64,000 nucleotides of DNA from Glaciimonas sp. PCH181 (GCF_003056055.1 NZ_PYFP01000002.1:1364001-1428000), one strand, 5' to 3'. Shown: positions 44,654 through 54,038, counted from the first letter of the stretch. The notes: generated by a model from the letters alone, not told the origin. Numbers and translations: made by a program.

Positions 44654-46846
44654 ATGCGCATAGCAATAAGACGCTGCTGGCAGATACTTGTTTTACTGGG
44701 GGTTATTGCCTGCTTGTTGAGCTTGCTGCTGGTGCAGGCGCATGCGCAAATTAGGACTCTGCCACCACCGCACACGTTGAATCTGCAGCTTTTTTCCGCT
44801 GACGAGCGGGCATGGATCAAACAGCATCCCATCGTGACGATCTCTGGCGATCCTGACTGGCGACCGCTTGAGTATGTCGAAAATGGCGTCTACAAAGGTT
44901 TGGCGGCCGAATATCTGCGCGCGATTTCAAAGATCACCGGTCTGGCATTTGCATTCGTTCCTGTCGATGGTCCGGCTGCGGCTCTGGAGGCAATGCGTCA
45001 GGAAAAAATCGATTTGATGCCCAGAGTGTCAGAAACTTATGCCGAGGATGGTTTCAGATCGAAAGTGATTTTCAGTGCGCCCTATTTTATCGGGACAACA
45101 ATTATTGTCAGTGCGGCCAATGCGCCGATCATTTTTGATCCGCGCAAGCTCAACGGTAAAACCGTTTCCATCAAGGCTGGCGGCGCTTATGAGCAGGAAA
45201 TCCGACAACGTTATCCGCTGATCAAGTTGTTGCCGCAACGTAATTCCGATACTGCGCTTAAAGCCGTGGCCGATGGTCGTGCGTATGCCGCGATAGGGGT
45301 GGACGTGGCGACGCAGCCTTTCTTAAAGCGTAAATATTTAAACACGCTACAAATCTCTGGCACGATCGGGCACATGCCCGCCACCATCTCAATGGCGGTG
45401 CGCCATGATTTGCCGATTCTTGCTTCTATCATTGATAAATCGCTGGCATCGCTGACGGCGTTGCAAACGAATGTGATGCTCGACGAATGGCTGGAAGAGT
45501 CGGATTATGGTGCGCCGTCCTGGGGCACCCTGACCCAATATTACGCGGGGGAGCTGACCGTATTGGTGCTAGCGATGGCGCTGGTTATTTGGTTCGCGTT
45601 ACGGGCTAAGGCAGCGCAGCGGTCGGCCATCCGCACAGAACGCTCGAAATCGGATTTTCTATCAGTGATGAGCCATGAAATTCGGACCCCGATGAACGCC
45701 ATTCTTTCTTCGGTGGAGCTGTTGCAGCGCTCGCGGCTTGCGCCGCATCAGCAAGAATTAATTACCGTGGCCGGGTCGGCTGCGGATGCGTTGATGGGGT
45801 TGTTGGATGATGTGCTGGATTTGTCCAAACTGGAAGCGCATCGGCTTGAGCTTGAGCAGATTCCGACTGATATCGTCGCGCTGGTGCAGACGACGATTAG
45901 CATGGCGGCGATCAAGGCAGCTGAAAAGGGCTTGCCACTTTTGCTGGAAAGTCATCTGCCGCTGAATCTCGATGTTGCGGTTGATCCCACGCGCTTGCGT
46001 CAGGTGTTGCTGAATTTGCTCTCAAATGCGGTCAAATTTACCGAGCAGGGCAGCGTGACGGTCAGCCTGCAACTCTCAAAAGCCACGCAGATTACCGCCT
46101 CCGTGTTGCAAGTGACGGTGACCGATACCGGTATTGGGATTGCGACTGCGCAACAAGCCCGGTTGTTTAACGCATTTACGCAAGCGGACAGCGCGACAAC
46201 GCGCCGCTATGGCGGCTCTGGTTTGGGATTGACGATCTGCCGTCAACTGATTGAGTTGATGCAAGGGACGCTGGTGCTAAAAAGTGAAATCGGGGTCGGC
46301 ACAACGATGTGTTTCACTATCCCGGTGACGACGACAGAGCGGCAATTTGTACCGTTCAATATTACGTCGCCGATTATCCAGAGCGCGGTACCCGCCGGGC
46401 CTTCGGTCATCCCTGCAGTTCCTACTATTCTGGTAGTCGATGACCATCCGATTAATCGACTGGTTATTCAGCGTCAGTTAGAGGCGCTGGGTTGCAATAT
46501 TGTGCTGGCTGAAGATGGCCGTGCCGCGCTGGCAATTCTGGCGCATCGGTCATTTCCGTTGGTGTTGCTGGATTGCTATATGCCCGGTAAAGATGGTTAT
46601 CAGGTGGCGCGTGAAATCAGGTTGGGTGAAGCGCGATCAGGCGCAGGATGTTTGCAGCGCATGCCGATTATCGCGATTTCTGCTGCGGTGGATCAGGCCC
46701 ATACGCAGCGCTGTTTTGATGAGGGCATGGATGGTGTGCTGAAAAAACCTTTACGTATGGAAGATTTAAAGAAGCTGATTGAAACCTGGTGCGATGTTGA
46801 TCTGTCGTTGACATCTGATGCAACGCCAGCAGCGGCTTTGGACTGA
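44654..46846 (+). CDS. Hybrid sensor histidine kinase with periplasmic solute-binding sensor
   Basis: ATG 44654, seven bases after ACGGGG, gives 730 residues; the open frame further upstream begins with TTG and lacks a ribosome-binding site. Order: signal/transmembrane segment (10-30), SBP_bac_3 sensor domain (about 50-285, WRPLEYVENGVYKGLAAEYL), transmembrane helix (about 298-318), HisKA with H341 in MSHEIRTPMN, HATPase with NLLSNAVKF and GGSGLGLTICR, and a receiver with D640 in LLDCYMPGKDG. It resembles BvgS/EvgS but has one sensor domain, no PAS and no HPt. A separate HPt or response regulator must complete the relay; none is adjacent. Confidence 0.9.
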   Translation: MRIAIRRCWQILVLLGVIACLLSLLLVQAHAQIRTLPPPHTLNLQLFSADERAWIKQHPIVTISGDPDWRPLEYVENGVYKGLAAEYLRAISKITGLAFAFVPVDGPAAALEAMRQEKIDLMPRVSETYAEDGFRSKVIFSAPYFIGTTIIVSAANAPIIFDPRKLNGKTVSIKAGGAYEQEIRQRYPLIKLLPQRNSDTALKAVADGRAYAAIGVDVATQPFLKRKYLNTLQISGTIGHMPATISMAVRHDLPILASIIDKSLASLTALQTNVMLDEWLEESDYGAPSWGTLTQYYAGELTVLVLAMALVIWFALRAKAAQRSAIRTERSKSDFLSVMSHEIRTPMNAILSSVELLQRSRLAPHQQELITVAGSAADALMGLLDDVLDLSKLEAHRLELEQIPTDIVALVQTTISMAAIKAAEKGLPLLLESHLPLNLDVAVDPTRLRQVLLNLLSNAVKFTEQGSVTVSLQLSKATQITASVLQVTVTDTGIGIATAQQARLFNAFTQADSATTRRYGGSGLGLTICRQLIELMQGTLVLKSEIGVGTTMCFTIPVTTTERQFVPFNITSPIIQSAVPAGPSVIPAVPTILVVDDHPINRLVIQRQLEALGCNIVLAEDGRAALAILAHRSFPLVLLDCYMPGKDGYQVAREIRLGEARSGAGCLQRMPIIAISAAVDQAHTQRCFDEGMDGVLKKPLRMEDLKKLIETWCDVDLSLTSDATPAAALD

Positions 46847-46847
46847 G

Positions 46848-46882
46848 AAACGCGCAATACCGTTGGAGGATTGCGCGTTTTT
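46848..46882 (+). terminator. Rho-independent terminator after the hybrid kinase
   Basis: An 11-base perfect stem aaacgcgcaat (46848-46858) / attgcgcgttt (46870-46880) ends in a T run to 46882. It begins one base after the stop region and also faces the end of the convergent gene. Confidence 0.85.
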
Positions 46883-46902
46883 ACTACGACGATTGCATGG
46901 GA

Positions 46903-47649
46903 TTAACGATTTGGATGCAACGCGCTGGGACCGCGGCTTTGATTGCTATCGTCTCCACCGCGATCTGACCATCTTGAAGGGATAGGGGATTCAAAGTTAG
47001 ATGCCGAAGGCGTGTACGGGTTTTCTCGTCTTTCTATTTTTGTGTGCAGGGCTTGCGCCTCTTGACTGCTTTGAGTCGATTGCCCGGCATAGAAATTGGC
47101 GAGGTTGGCGTGTCGTTGCGCTTGTTCGGTATAGTATTCCCTCTTGTCGGGGTGATTTTTTTTGTTTTCTGCCTCTGCTAGGCTTAACTTCAAACGATAT
47201 CCTTGATCTGATGACGCTAGATTGTTTGCGCGCGAGCTTGCTTCCAAATCCTTTATCGCACGCCGCTGGTCGTCGGATTCTTGTGCGGAGTTTCGCCCAT
47301 AGTAGTCTTCTCGCGCTTTACTGCCAGAAGCGTCAGGTTGTCGATAGTTATCGGGCGCATTGCTCGATCGGGCCCGGTCTGCTTGGTTGTCCGCATGTCG
47401 TTGTGCATTAGCATCTTGAGAAGCATTTCCGGCATGGTAATTTTCTTCGGGTTTACTACCGGAAGCGCATGGTTGCCGGTAAGAATCATGGCCGCCGCCA
47501 GAAGCGTCATTTCTGGCGCGATCCATATGGCAGGTGGCAGCGGACACCAGATTACTGGCAAATGTCGTCGGCGTGTTACGGAATGGATTTGCAGTAAAAG
47601 CAGCGACAACAAAGCCGCTGAAATTCAGCGCACTGAGTGCATTCATCAT
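46903..47649 (-). CDS. Hydrophilic protein with an internal 45-residue repeat, unknown function
   Basis: This 248-residue protein matches no family I recognise. AAGGAA lies six bases before the ATG at 47649, so translation is well supported. After a mildly hydrophobic N-terminus (1-40) the chain is Asn/Asp/Gln/Arg/Ser-rich. Residues 55-96 and 100-141 are a duplicated unit: both begin D(S/N)YRQP and share ASGSK, a Tyr, and QR(H/R)A at the same offsets. A helical, Ala/Glu/Lys-rich stretch follows (145-205), then a Pro/Ser-rich tail. No lipobox or clear signal peptide is present. It could be a secreted or surface protein; that is a guess. Confidence 0.7.
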   Translation of the reverse strand: MMNALSALNFSGFVVAAFTANPFRNTPTTFASNLVSAATCHMDRARNDASGGGHDSYRQPCASGSKPEENYHAGNASQDANAQRHADNQADRARSSNAPDNYRQPDASGSKAREDYYGRNSAQESDDQRRAIKDLEASSRANNLASSDQGYRLKLSLAEAENKKNHPDKREYYTEQAQRHANLANFYAGQSTQSSQEAQALHTKIERRENPYTPSASNFESPIPSRWSDRGGDDSNQSRGPSALHPNR

Positions 47650-47745
47650 AAATTTCCTTTCAGAAAAGAAATGAGATTAACGTAAATGCACACGAGAGTT
47701 TTCTGGATTTTTAACATGTAAACGTGGAAATTTCTTAATTCGACT

Positions 47746-48351
47746 ATGACAAAAAAGAAACCAATCGCCGTAGAGCCTGCCGAAATACCAACCCGTTGCG
47801 GATGGGCCAATTTCAATAATCCGCTGTATCTTCGCTATCACGATGAAGAGTGGGGCGTGCCCTGTCACGATGAACTACGGTTATTCGAGATGCTGAATCT
47901 GGAGGGTGCGCAGGCAGGATTAAGTTGGGAAACTGTGCTCAACAAACGCGAAAATTATCGTGCCGCGTTTGATGGCTGGGATGCCGCTAAGATCGCTGCC
48001 TACGATGCAGACAAGGTGGCGGAACTGCTGGCAAATGCGGGGATTATTCGCAATCGTCTGAAGGTCGCCTCCACGATTACTAACGCGAAAGCCTACTTGC
48101 GGATGTGCGACGAGGTCGGTGGACTAGATCCGTATTTGTGGGCTTACGTTGATGGCAAACCAGTGCAAGGAAATTGGGGCAGCGGCAATCCTAGTCCGGC
48201 AAAAACAGCGTTGTCGGATGCCATTTCAAAAGATCTGTTGAAGCGCGGCTTTAAATTTGTCGGCTCAACGATTATTTACGCTTATCTGCAAGGTATTGGA
48301 TTGGTGGACGATCATACGGCTGAGTGTTTTCGGCATCACGGTGTGAAATAA
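47746..48351 (+). CDS. tag: DNA-3-methyladenine glycosylase I
   Basis: This 201-residue base-excision repair enzyme has the Tag markers: RCGWANFNNPLYLRYHDEEW with the zinc ligand C18, LEGAQAGLSWETVLNKRENY, and the ending ECFRHHGV with further zinc ligands. It removes 3-methyladenine from alkylated DNA. It is a single-gene unit transcribed away from the repeat protein gene, with about 96 bases between them. Confidence 0.95.
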   Translation: MTKKKPIAVEPAEIPTRCGWANFNNPLYLRYHDEEWGVPCHDELRLFEMLNLEGAQAGLSWETVLNKRENYRAAFDGWDAAKIAAYDADKVAELLANAGIIRNRLKVASTITNAKAYLRMCDEVGGLDPYLWAYVDGKPVQGNWGSGNPSPAKTALSDAISKDLLKRGFKFVGSTIIYAYLQGIGLVDDHTAECFRHHGVK

Positions 48352-48504
48352 GTCAGCTTCAAAAATCATCAGAAACCATCTTCACGCAAAACCTAGCAAA
48401 AAGCCCTTTTCGGCTGAAAATTTATAATAGGTGCATGACCGCAGTTATCGGCGCGACTCCTGTCACAGAAAGAGTCAAAAGCGTCGCCATCGAAGGAGGC
48501 CGTT

Positions 48505-49050
48505 ATGATGCTGCATCGCAGAATCGCTATCTTGTTAGTGAGTTTGATGGTGTTGGCGTTATTTCCCGCCGCTGATGCTGATGCTGATGCTGATGCTGGT
48601 GGTGATACCGCGCTAAAAAACTGGTTCAATGATCCTTTTATCCAAGTCCGCAATGCGCTGCCCGCGTGCCCGCTGCCACTTGGTCCGATGATGACCGAAG
48701 ACGATGCTCGCAAAGAATCGCACTGGCGGGTGGAGCGTGGTACTAGTTGCTGGCTAGCCGGACAATGCAGTAAGCCTAACTCCTACGCTTATGATCATGA
48801 CATTAGCAAAGCGGTGGCAGCCCACTTTGCCAAGAAATCCGCATTTGCCAGAAGCAGTTTATGGCTGACCTTTCAGCGCCGCTTTGTTTGGGTGGAAGGC
48901 TGCACCGATGATCCCGCCGTAACTGCCAGTGCACTGGAAGCCTTTGTACGCACAGAGCCGGATGTGGAGAGGGTGATTGTTAATCTGAGGCATCTCGATG
49001 GCGCTAAAAGCGTGCTGCCTGTCCCGTATCCCGTGGCGACGGGGCAATAA
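48505..49050 (+). CDS. Secreted protein of unknown function with a DADA tract
   Basis: A strong GGAGG lies eight bases before the ATG. The 181-residue product has a signal peptide (MMLHRRIAILLVSLMVLALF) ending at an Asp-Ala tract encoded by four GCTGAT units (48571-48594). The mature part has four cysteines, and its C-terminal region (ASALEAFVRTEPDVERVIVNL) resembles the alpha-beta unit of BON-like periplasmic domains, though the match is weak. It is probably periplasmic. No functional partner is evident. Confidence 0.75.
   Translation: MMLHRRIAILLVSLMVLALFPAADADADADAGGDTALKNWFNDPFIQVRNALPACPLPLGPMMTEDDARKESHWRVERGTSCWLAGQCSKPNSYAYDHDISKAVAAHFAKKSAFARSSLWLTFQRRFVWVEGCTDDPAVTASALEAFVRTEPDVERVIVNLRHLDGAKSVLPVPYPVATGQ
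48571..48594 (+). repeat. GCTGAT hexanucleotide microsatellite
   Basis: Four perfect GCTGAT units followed by a GCTGGT variant sit at the expected signal-peptide junction of the 48505 gene. Gain or loss of a unit would keep the reading frame. Confidence 0.8.
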
Positions 49051-49248
49051 TATTTGGTCGTCAATACGGCATTTTTGTGCAATTTGCGGCTGCTTTATTT
49101 ACGTGTTTGTTGGCCTGTTCAACGCAGAATACAAGAATAACGCTGGCGACCTGTGTATCATCCGGGAGATCATTTTGGACCGTTGCAGCATTAAAACGGC
49201 GCTATTTATTATTCATTCGACCTTTTTTACGCATTTCACACCGCATCC

Positions 49249-49977
49249 ATGAGCAAACTGACCTTAGACCGTATCCTGCAATCGCAGGGCGTCGGCACCC
49301 GTAAATATTGCCGCACGTTAATCGACGACGACGAAATCAGCATCAATGGCGAGATTGTGAATGATTACCGCAGCAAGATCGAAACCGACGGTCTGACCTT
49401 TGTGCTGTTCGATGAAGAATGGGTCTATCGCGAACAGGTTTATATTGCCTTGCATAAACCGCCGAACATCGAATGCTCACGCAAGCCTAGTCATCATCCC
49501 GGTGTGTTGTCAATTTTGCCAGAGGAATTCACCTGGCGTGAACTACAGCCGGTCGGGCGTCTGGATCACGACACGACCGGCTTGTTGCTGATGTCGGACG
49601 ATGGCAGTTTCATCCACGCGCAGTCATCGCCTAAGCGCCACGTTCCTAAAGTCTACGTCGCTACAACGCATGATCCGGTCACGCCGGAATTGGTGGCGCA
49701 ATTATTAGCGGGCGTGCAATTAAACGATGAGCCAGCGCCATTGGCGGCAGTCAGCTGCAAAATGATCGATGATCACCATATCGAAATCATTTTGGAACAA
49801 GGTAAATACCATCAGGTGAAGCGCATGCTGGTCGCCGCTGGCAACCATTGCGTTGCGCTGGAACGGACTGCTATTGGCGGGGTGACACTGACTTCGCTGG
49901 GGTTGGAAGAGGGCGATTGGTGTTATCTGACGCCGGAACAGTTGGCGCTGCTGGTGCCTGCGCAAGTGGCTGCTTAA
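49249..49977 (+). CDS. rsuA: RsuA-family 16S rRNA pseudouridine synthase
   Basis: This 242-residue enzyme has an N-terminal S4 RNA-binding domain (1-60, LTLDRILQSQGVGTRKYCR) and the pseudouridine synthase core with the catalytic Asp D106 in GRLDHDTTGLLLMSDDG, plus GKYHQVKRMLVAAG. The domain order and motifs fit RsuA, which modifies U516 of 16S rRNA; other members of the small RsuA/RluE/RluF group cannot be ruled out completely. Two stem-loops follow the stop. Confidence 0.88.
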   Translation: MSKLTLDRILQSQGVGTRKYCRTLIDDDEISINGEIVNDYRSKIETDGLTFVLFDEEWVYREQVYIALHKPPNIECSRKPSHHPGVLSILPEEFTWRELQPVGRLDHDTTGLLLMSDDGSFIHAQSSPKRHVPKVYVATTHDPVTPELVAQLLAGVQLNDEPAPLAAVSCKMIDDHHIEIILEQGKYHQVKRMLVAAGNHCVALERTAIGGVTLTSLGLEEGDWCYLTPEQLALLVPAQVAA

Positions 49978-49987
49978 GTGTAGTTAA

Positions 49988-50010
49988 GCGCCCTCAGAAT
50001 GGGCGCATTT
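49988..50010 (+). terminator. Terminator after rsuA
   Basis: Stem gcgccc (49988-49993) / gggcgc (50001-50006) with a 7-base loop and a short T run (50008-50010). It is followed by a much stronger hairpin. Confidence 0.6.
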
Positions 50011-50026
50011 GTATAACTGCCTACAT

Positions 50027-50072
50027 AAAAATAGGGCGGACCAGCATCTTGCTGGTTCGCCCTATTTTTTTT
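50027..50072. terminator. Strong bidirectional terminator between rsuA and argB
   Basis: A 20-base stem (50027-50046 with 50050-50069, one G-T pair) closes a 3-base loop. A-rich on the left and T-rich on the right, it can end transcription from both rsuA and the convergent argB, whose stop is at 50095. Confidence 0.9.
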
Positions 50073-50094
50073 ACCGATACTTCCCGAGACGTTT

Positions 50095-50997
50095 TTAATG
50101 CGAACGAATCATGGTGCCAAAAGCCTGTTCGCTCAATACTTCCAGCAGCAGCGAATGCTCGATACGGCCATCAATAATATGCACCGCATTGACGCCAGCT
50201 TTGGCCGCGTCTAGTGCTGAAGAAATCTTTGGCAACATACCGCCGGAGATCGTGCCGTCTTGAAACATTTCGTCGATTTCACGTGCTGACAAATCTGTGA
50301 CCAGATTACCGTCTTTATCCTGAACGCCCGCAATATTGGTCATCATGATCAATTTTTCTGCGTGGAGGATTTCAGCGATTTTGCCCGCGACGACATCGGC
50401 ATTAATGTTGTAAGCCTGACCGTCTGCACCAAAACCAATCGGTGAAATGATCGGAATAAAGGCATCGTCTTGCAATGCTTTTACGACCGCGGGATTGATC
50501 GCCTCAATCTCGCCGACGAAACCTATATCCAGAAATTGTCCCGGATTTTGCATGTCTGGCATTTTCATGCGACGCGCACGGATCAGGCCGCCGTCTTTGC
50601 CGGTCAAACCAACCGCCTGACCGCCGTAATGATTGATCAGCATCACGATATCCTGCTGGACTTCGCCGCCCAATACCCATTCAACGACTTCCATGGTTTC
50701 TTCGTCAGTGACCCGATGACCCTGGACGAATGTCCCTTGCTTGCCGATTTTTCTGAGCGCATTCTCGATTTGGGGGCCGCCGCCGTGGACGACTACCGGA
50801 TTCATGCCGACCAGTTTGAGCAAAATGACATCGCGCGCAAAGCCGTGCTTCAGGCGCTCTTCGGTCATCGCGTTGCCGCCGTATTTGACGACGATGGTTT
50901 TGCCATGAAATTTGCGAATATATGGCAGCGCCTCGGCCAGAATTCCGGCTTTTACTTTAGGAGCAATAGTGGCAAGTTCATCGGTCAAATCGAGCAT
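50095..50997 (-). CDS. argB: Acetylglutamate kinase
   Basis: The start at 50997 ([18 protein letters not shown]) gives 300 residues, the normal length; the longer frame from 51075 adds 26 atypical residues. Motifs are [35 protein letters not shown] and [17 protein letters not shown]. It phosphorylates N-acetylglutamate in arginine synthesis. The gene stands alone with its own terminator. Confidence 0.96.
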   Translation of the reverse strand: MLDLTDELATIAPKVKAGILAEALPYIRKFHGKTIVVKYGGNAMTEERLKHGFARDVILLKLVGMNPVVVHGGGPQIENALRKIGKQGTFVQGHRVTDEETMEVVEWVLGGEVQQDIVMLINHYGGQAVGLTGKDGGLIRARRMKMPDMQNPGQFLDIGFVGEIEAINPAVVKALQDDAFIPIISPIGFGADGQAYNINADVVAGKIAEILHAEKLIMMTNIAGVQDKDGNLVTDLSAREIDEMFQDGTISGGMLPKISSALDAAKAGVNAVHIIDGRIEHSLLLEVLSEQAFGTMIRSH

Positions 50998-51264
50998 GAG
51001 ATATCCTGCGAGAAAGTCTGGAAAGGTGGACAGTAAACCGCGTATAAGTGTGCGACCAAAGTTGGCCAAGTGCAATGCACAAATAGGCGTGCGACGATGG
51101 GCGCGATTTTACATGGAAAAGTGGCTGCCTGTTGGATGCGTAATACGGATGTTTGGATAAAATGCAGAATTTAAGTAAGTACGCAATAAATCATAGGATA
51201 GTGTTGTGAAGAGGACAAATAATCCTACCATTTGTTCCCTCCGGCAACACGTTAAAAGAGACGC

Positions 51265-51465
51265 ATGACGATGATGCAATGTCCTATTTGCAATGCGCAA
51301 TTTAGTTGCGGCGCTGCGACCCATAGCACCACGCCTTGCTGGTGTCAGGCGTTGCCCGTGCTTAATGCGCCAGCGCCGTCTGCAAATGTGACAGCGTCGA
51401 CGACATGCTATTGCCCAACGTGTTTACAACATTTATTGACATTGCAGCCATCTGATCTGAAATAA
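51265..51465 (+). CDS. Cysteine-rich CWC-family small protein
   Basis: This 66-residue protein has eight cysteines in the pattern of the CWC family: CPICNAQFSCG, PCWC, and CYCPTCLQHLL. The name-giving Cys-Trp-Cys is present. It probably binds a zinc ion or another metal; the function of the family is unknown. It ends two bases before the convergent SPOR gene stop. Confidence 0.8.
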   Translation: MTMMQCPICNAQFSCGAATHSTTPCWCQALPVLNAPAPSANVTASTTCYCPTCLQHLLTLQPSDLK

Positions 51466-51467
51466 AC

Positions 51468-52202
51468 TTATTCGCAGCTGCGTATTTCCTGATGCGGAAA
51501 GCTGGTCATGATTTTGTCAAATACGGCTTTATCGCCCACGCTTAATGCCTGCAATTGAAACGCAACTTTAATAGCGGTCGCGTTGCGCGGGGCGATCTGA
51601 AGTCCGGCGATGCCTTTTTTCTCTAATAATTTCACCTGTAGCTGCGCGGCTTCTTCCATCTTAAAAGTGCCGAGCGAAATGCCGTAAAGCAGTGGCGGCT
51701 CTTCTTGGATCACAAAAAAATCGGTAATGCCAAGCGCGCGTAGTTCGGCGGCCTTTTTGTTCGCCGCTTCTTTGCTGCCCAGCGTTGGCAAGAACACTCT
51801 ATAACTGCCGACTTCCTGAATTTCACGACGGCTGGCGCTGAGGCGGGGCGCTAACTCTGCCAGCTGGCTAGAAAATCTGCGCGCCTCGGCAGCGTTGAAA
51901 TTGCCGATTTCGGTGCAAGCGGCAGGCGCAGCAGAGATAGCGGAGGCTGGGGGTGTTGCGGTGCCAGCGTTGCTAGCTTGCGGTGCCGACGTGCTGACGC
52001 CAGCTGAAGTTGCCGCCGTATTTTTTGGGCCGGCCAGATCAGTGGCTGCCATCAATTTTATTTTATCTGCCTGAAGTTGGCTGGTGAGTCTCGCAGGTTC
52101 GCGGCCACTGCTGACTATCCCGGCATCGTCCAGATAGCCGCGTTGTAACGCGAACAGGCCGACATTGCCGAGTACCAGCAACCAGAAAATGAATTTCAAC
52201 AT
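51468..52202 (-). CDS. SPOR-domain protein
   Basis: This 244-residue protein has an N-terminal transmembrane helix (FIFWLLVLGNVGLFAL, residues 4-19), an Ala/Ser/Thr-rich linker, and a C-terminal SPOR-like domain (about 130-215: SYRVFLPTLGSKEAANKKAA, GISLGTFKMEEAAQ). SPOR domains bind denuded septal peptidoglycan. It follows coaX by 40 bases and belongs to the birA-coaX-SPOR unit common in Burkholderiales. Confidence 0.85.
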   Translation of the reverse strand: MLKFIFWLLVLGNVGLFALQRGYLDDAGIVSSGREPARLTSQLQADKIKLMAATDLAGPKNTAATSAGVSTSAPQASNAGTATPPASAISAAPAACTEIGNFNAAEARRFSSQLAELAPRLSASRREIQEVGSYRVFLPTLGSKEAANKKAAELRALGITDFFVIQEEPPLLYGISLGTFKMEEAAQLQVKLLEKKGIAGLQIAPRNATAIKVAFQLQALSVGDKAVFDKIMTSFPHQEIRSCE

Positions 52203-52242
52203 GACGTTTCTACACTCTTTATGACGATAGCTTGATAGTCGT

Positions 52243-53031
52243 TCAGCATGCGGTTTCTGCGGCGATGACGGTCCATAGTCCGGTCAGGACAAGATGATCG
52301 ACGCGTTCGCACGGCATCGGCAGATAGGGCGCTATGACTTCTGCGCTGCCGCCGGTGATGATGCATTTGATGGCGCTTCCCGCATGCTGCTGCGTCTGTA
52401 ATGCCAAGGCGTGCGAGATTGCGCCTACTTGCGCAGCGATGCAGCCGCTGATGATCGCATCGTCGGTGTTGTCGGCAAACGGCGCGGTGATCACAACGTG
52501 ATGGACAATCAGCGGTAGTTGCGCGGTGCCGCCCGCCAATGCATTCGCCATCAAGCCCAAGCCCGGTAAAATCATGCCGCCCATGAACACGCCATCGGCG
52601 CTGATCGCATCGATGGTGGTAGCCGTGCCGCAGGTGGCGACTAATAGTGCTTGCTGCGGATATAAGCGATGCGCGCCAATCGCGGTGGCAAAGCGATCGC
52701 AACCGAGCTGAGTTGGGTTGCGGTAAGCGTTGCGTATTCCGGCCAGTTGCGGGGCTGAGGCAAACCATTTCGGGACAACACTGGCACCAAAAGCACGTTG
52801 CAGCAATTGCAGCAAACGCTCCCCGATGAGATGACCAGCGACGTTAGAAATGAACACGCGCGTGACGTTAAGTCCGCGCCAGAAAGTTGGCAGATCAGCC
52901 ATTTCGCCATGCGCAACAGAGCCGTATTCGCGCCAGACCGGCACGGCCTGCGCGCCGCCATCGGCACTTGGTACGTCAGTTAAAGCCCACTTTATGCGCG
53001 TATTGCCCGCATCAATGAATAACATGCCCAT
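52243..53031 (-). CDS. coaX: Type III pantothenate kinase
   Basis: This 262-residue kinase of the ASKHA fold begins LFIDAGNTRIKWAL and has GCDRFATAIGAHRLYP, TCGTATTIDAI and ITGGSAEV. It carries out the first step of coenzyme A synthesis, is not feedback-inhibited by CoA, and is the Bvg accessory factor (Baf) homologue in Bordetella. It starts two bases after birA. Confidence 0.95.
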   Translation of the reverse strand: MGMLFIDAGNTRIKWALTDVPSADGGAQAVPVWREYGSVAHGEMADLPTFWRGLNVTRVFISNVAGHLIGERLLQLLQRAFGASVVPKWFASAPQLAGIRNAYRNPTQLGCDRFATAIGAHRLYPQQALLVATCGTATTIDAISADGVFMGGMILPGLGLMANALAGGTAQLPLIVHHVVITAPFADNTDDAIISGCIAAQVGAISHALALQTQQHAGSAIKCIITGGSAEVIAPYLPMPCERVDHLVLTGLWTVIAAETAC

Positions 53032-53033
53032 GC

Positions 53034-53918
53034 TTACTCTTCCTTGGCGCGTAACGAAATGTCGCCTGCCATGATAGCGATAGGCCGACCATCCTGCGAT
53101 GTTTGCAGCAAAAAACGGCCGATTTCATCGATGCCCAGTGCTGTGCCTTCATGCAAGACCTTGCCCTGATCCAGAATAACCACTTGCTGACCCGCATGCG
53201 CGTGAAGTTGGTTCCATTGGGGAACGAAGGGGGCCAAACCATGTTGTTCAAATTCTTCCAGCGTTTGCCGCAGACTGCGTAATAACGTTGCCATGAGCAG
53301 ATTTCGGTCAGATTCGGCGGCCGGCGGCAGTGGCAAATTGGCGACGCTGCGACCTAGTTGGTGTTGCATCTCGGTTGGCATCGCGATATTGATCCCAACC
53401 CCAATTACGGCCCAACTGGATTGCGCATTGTTCACCTCATGCGGTGCGCCATTCGCGGTTTCGATCAGAATACCGCCTAGTTTGGCCCCATTCAGCAGCA
53501 AATCGTTAGGCCATTTCAGGCGGATGCCGTGATCGGTCGGATAGGCCAGCGGTGCCCCGGACGCTTGTACCAAATAGGTGTTGAGTGCAGTCACAATCGC
53601 CACGCCGATAGCTAGTGGCAGCCCAACCAGTTTTTGCAACGGTTGCTCGAAGCGCCATGCCAACGAAAACATTAACGCCGCAGAGGGTGCAGAAAGCCAG
53701 GTCCGCCCGGCGCGACCACGACCGGCGGTTTGCTGTTCGGCGATCAGCAGCATCGGTGTCATAGGCGCATCGTTAGCTTGCGGCGCTTGTATTCTTGCTA
53801 ATAAATCGGCATTGGTCGAGCCGGTTTCGGCCACCACCTCAATCGTGATTTGATCGGGATGGAGCGTGGAAAGGGCAAAGATAAGCTCGGCAGAAAGTGA
53901 GGATGTCATGCCGCGCAT
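53034..53918 (-). CDS. birA: Biotin--[acetyl-CoA-carboxylase] ligase
   Basis: This 294-residue ligase has GSTNADLL, the biotinyl-AMP loop AGRGRAGRTW (residues 66-74) and LKWPNDLLLNGAKLGGIL. It lacks the N-terminal winged-helix repressor domain of E. coli BirA, so it is a mono-functional ligase, as is usual in this group. It is the first gene of a three-gene unit. ATG 53909 is an alternative start. Confidence 0.95.
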   Translation of the reverse strand: MRGMTSSLSAELIFALSTLHPDQITIEVVAETGSTNADLLARIQAPQANDAPMTPMLLIAEQQTAGRGRAGRTWLSAPSAALMFSLAWRFEQPLQKLVGLPLAIGVAIVTALNTYLVQASGAPLAYPTDHGIRLKWPNDLLLNGAKLGGILIETANGAPHEVNNAQSSWAVIGVGINIAMPTEMQHQLGRSVANLPLPPAAESDRNLLMATLLRSLRQTLEEFEQHGLAPFVPQWNQLHAHAGQQVVILDQGKVLHEGTALGIDEIGRFLLQTSQDGRPIAIMAGDISLRAKEE

Positions 53919-54012
53919 TGTAACGGGATGCTGGCTGAGGTCAAATAGTTGCCCGCATGTATTTAATGGCGGCAGCCGATGACAGTGGGCTTTTGCCTAT
54001 AAAACCCCGGAG

Positions 54013-54038
54013 AGTGAGATTTTGTTTGAAATCTCACT
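54013..54038 (+). promoter_or_regulatory. Hairpin in the mla leader
   Basis: A 10-base perfect stem agtgagattt (54013-54022) / aaatctcact (54029-54038) with a 6-base loop ends 12 bases before the mlaE ATG, where the ribosome-binding site should be. No T tract follows. It could affect translation or be an operator. Confidence 0.45.

Noticed and set aside
52196..52768. 190-codon frame overlapping coaX on the same strand
   Set aside because: coaX in the other frame has all kinase motifs; this frame is rich in Arg and His, typical of a shadow.
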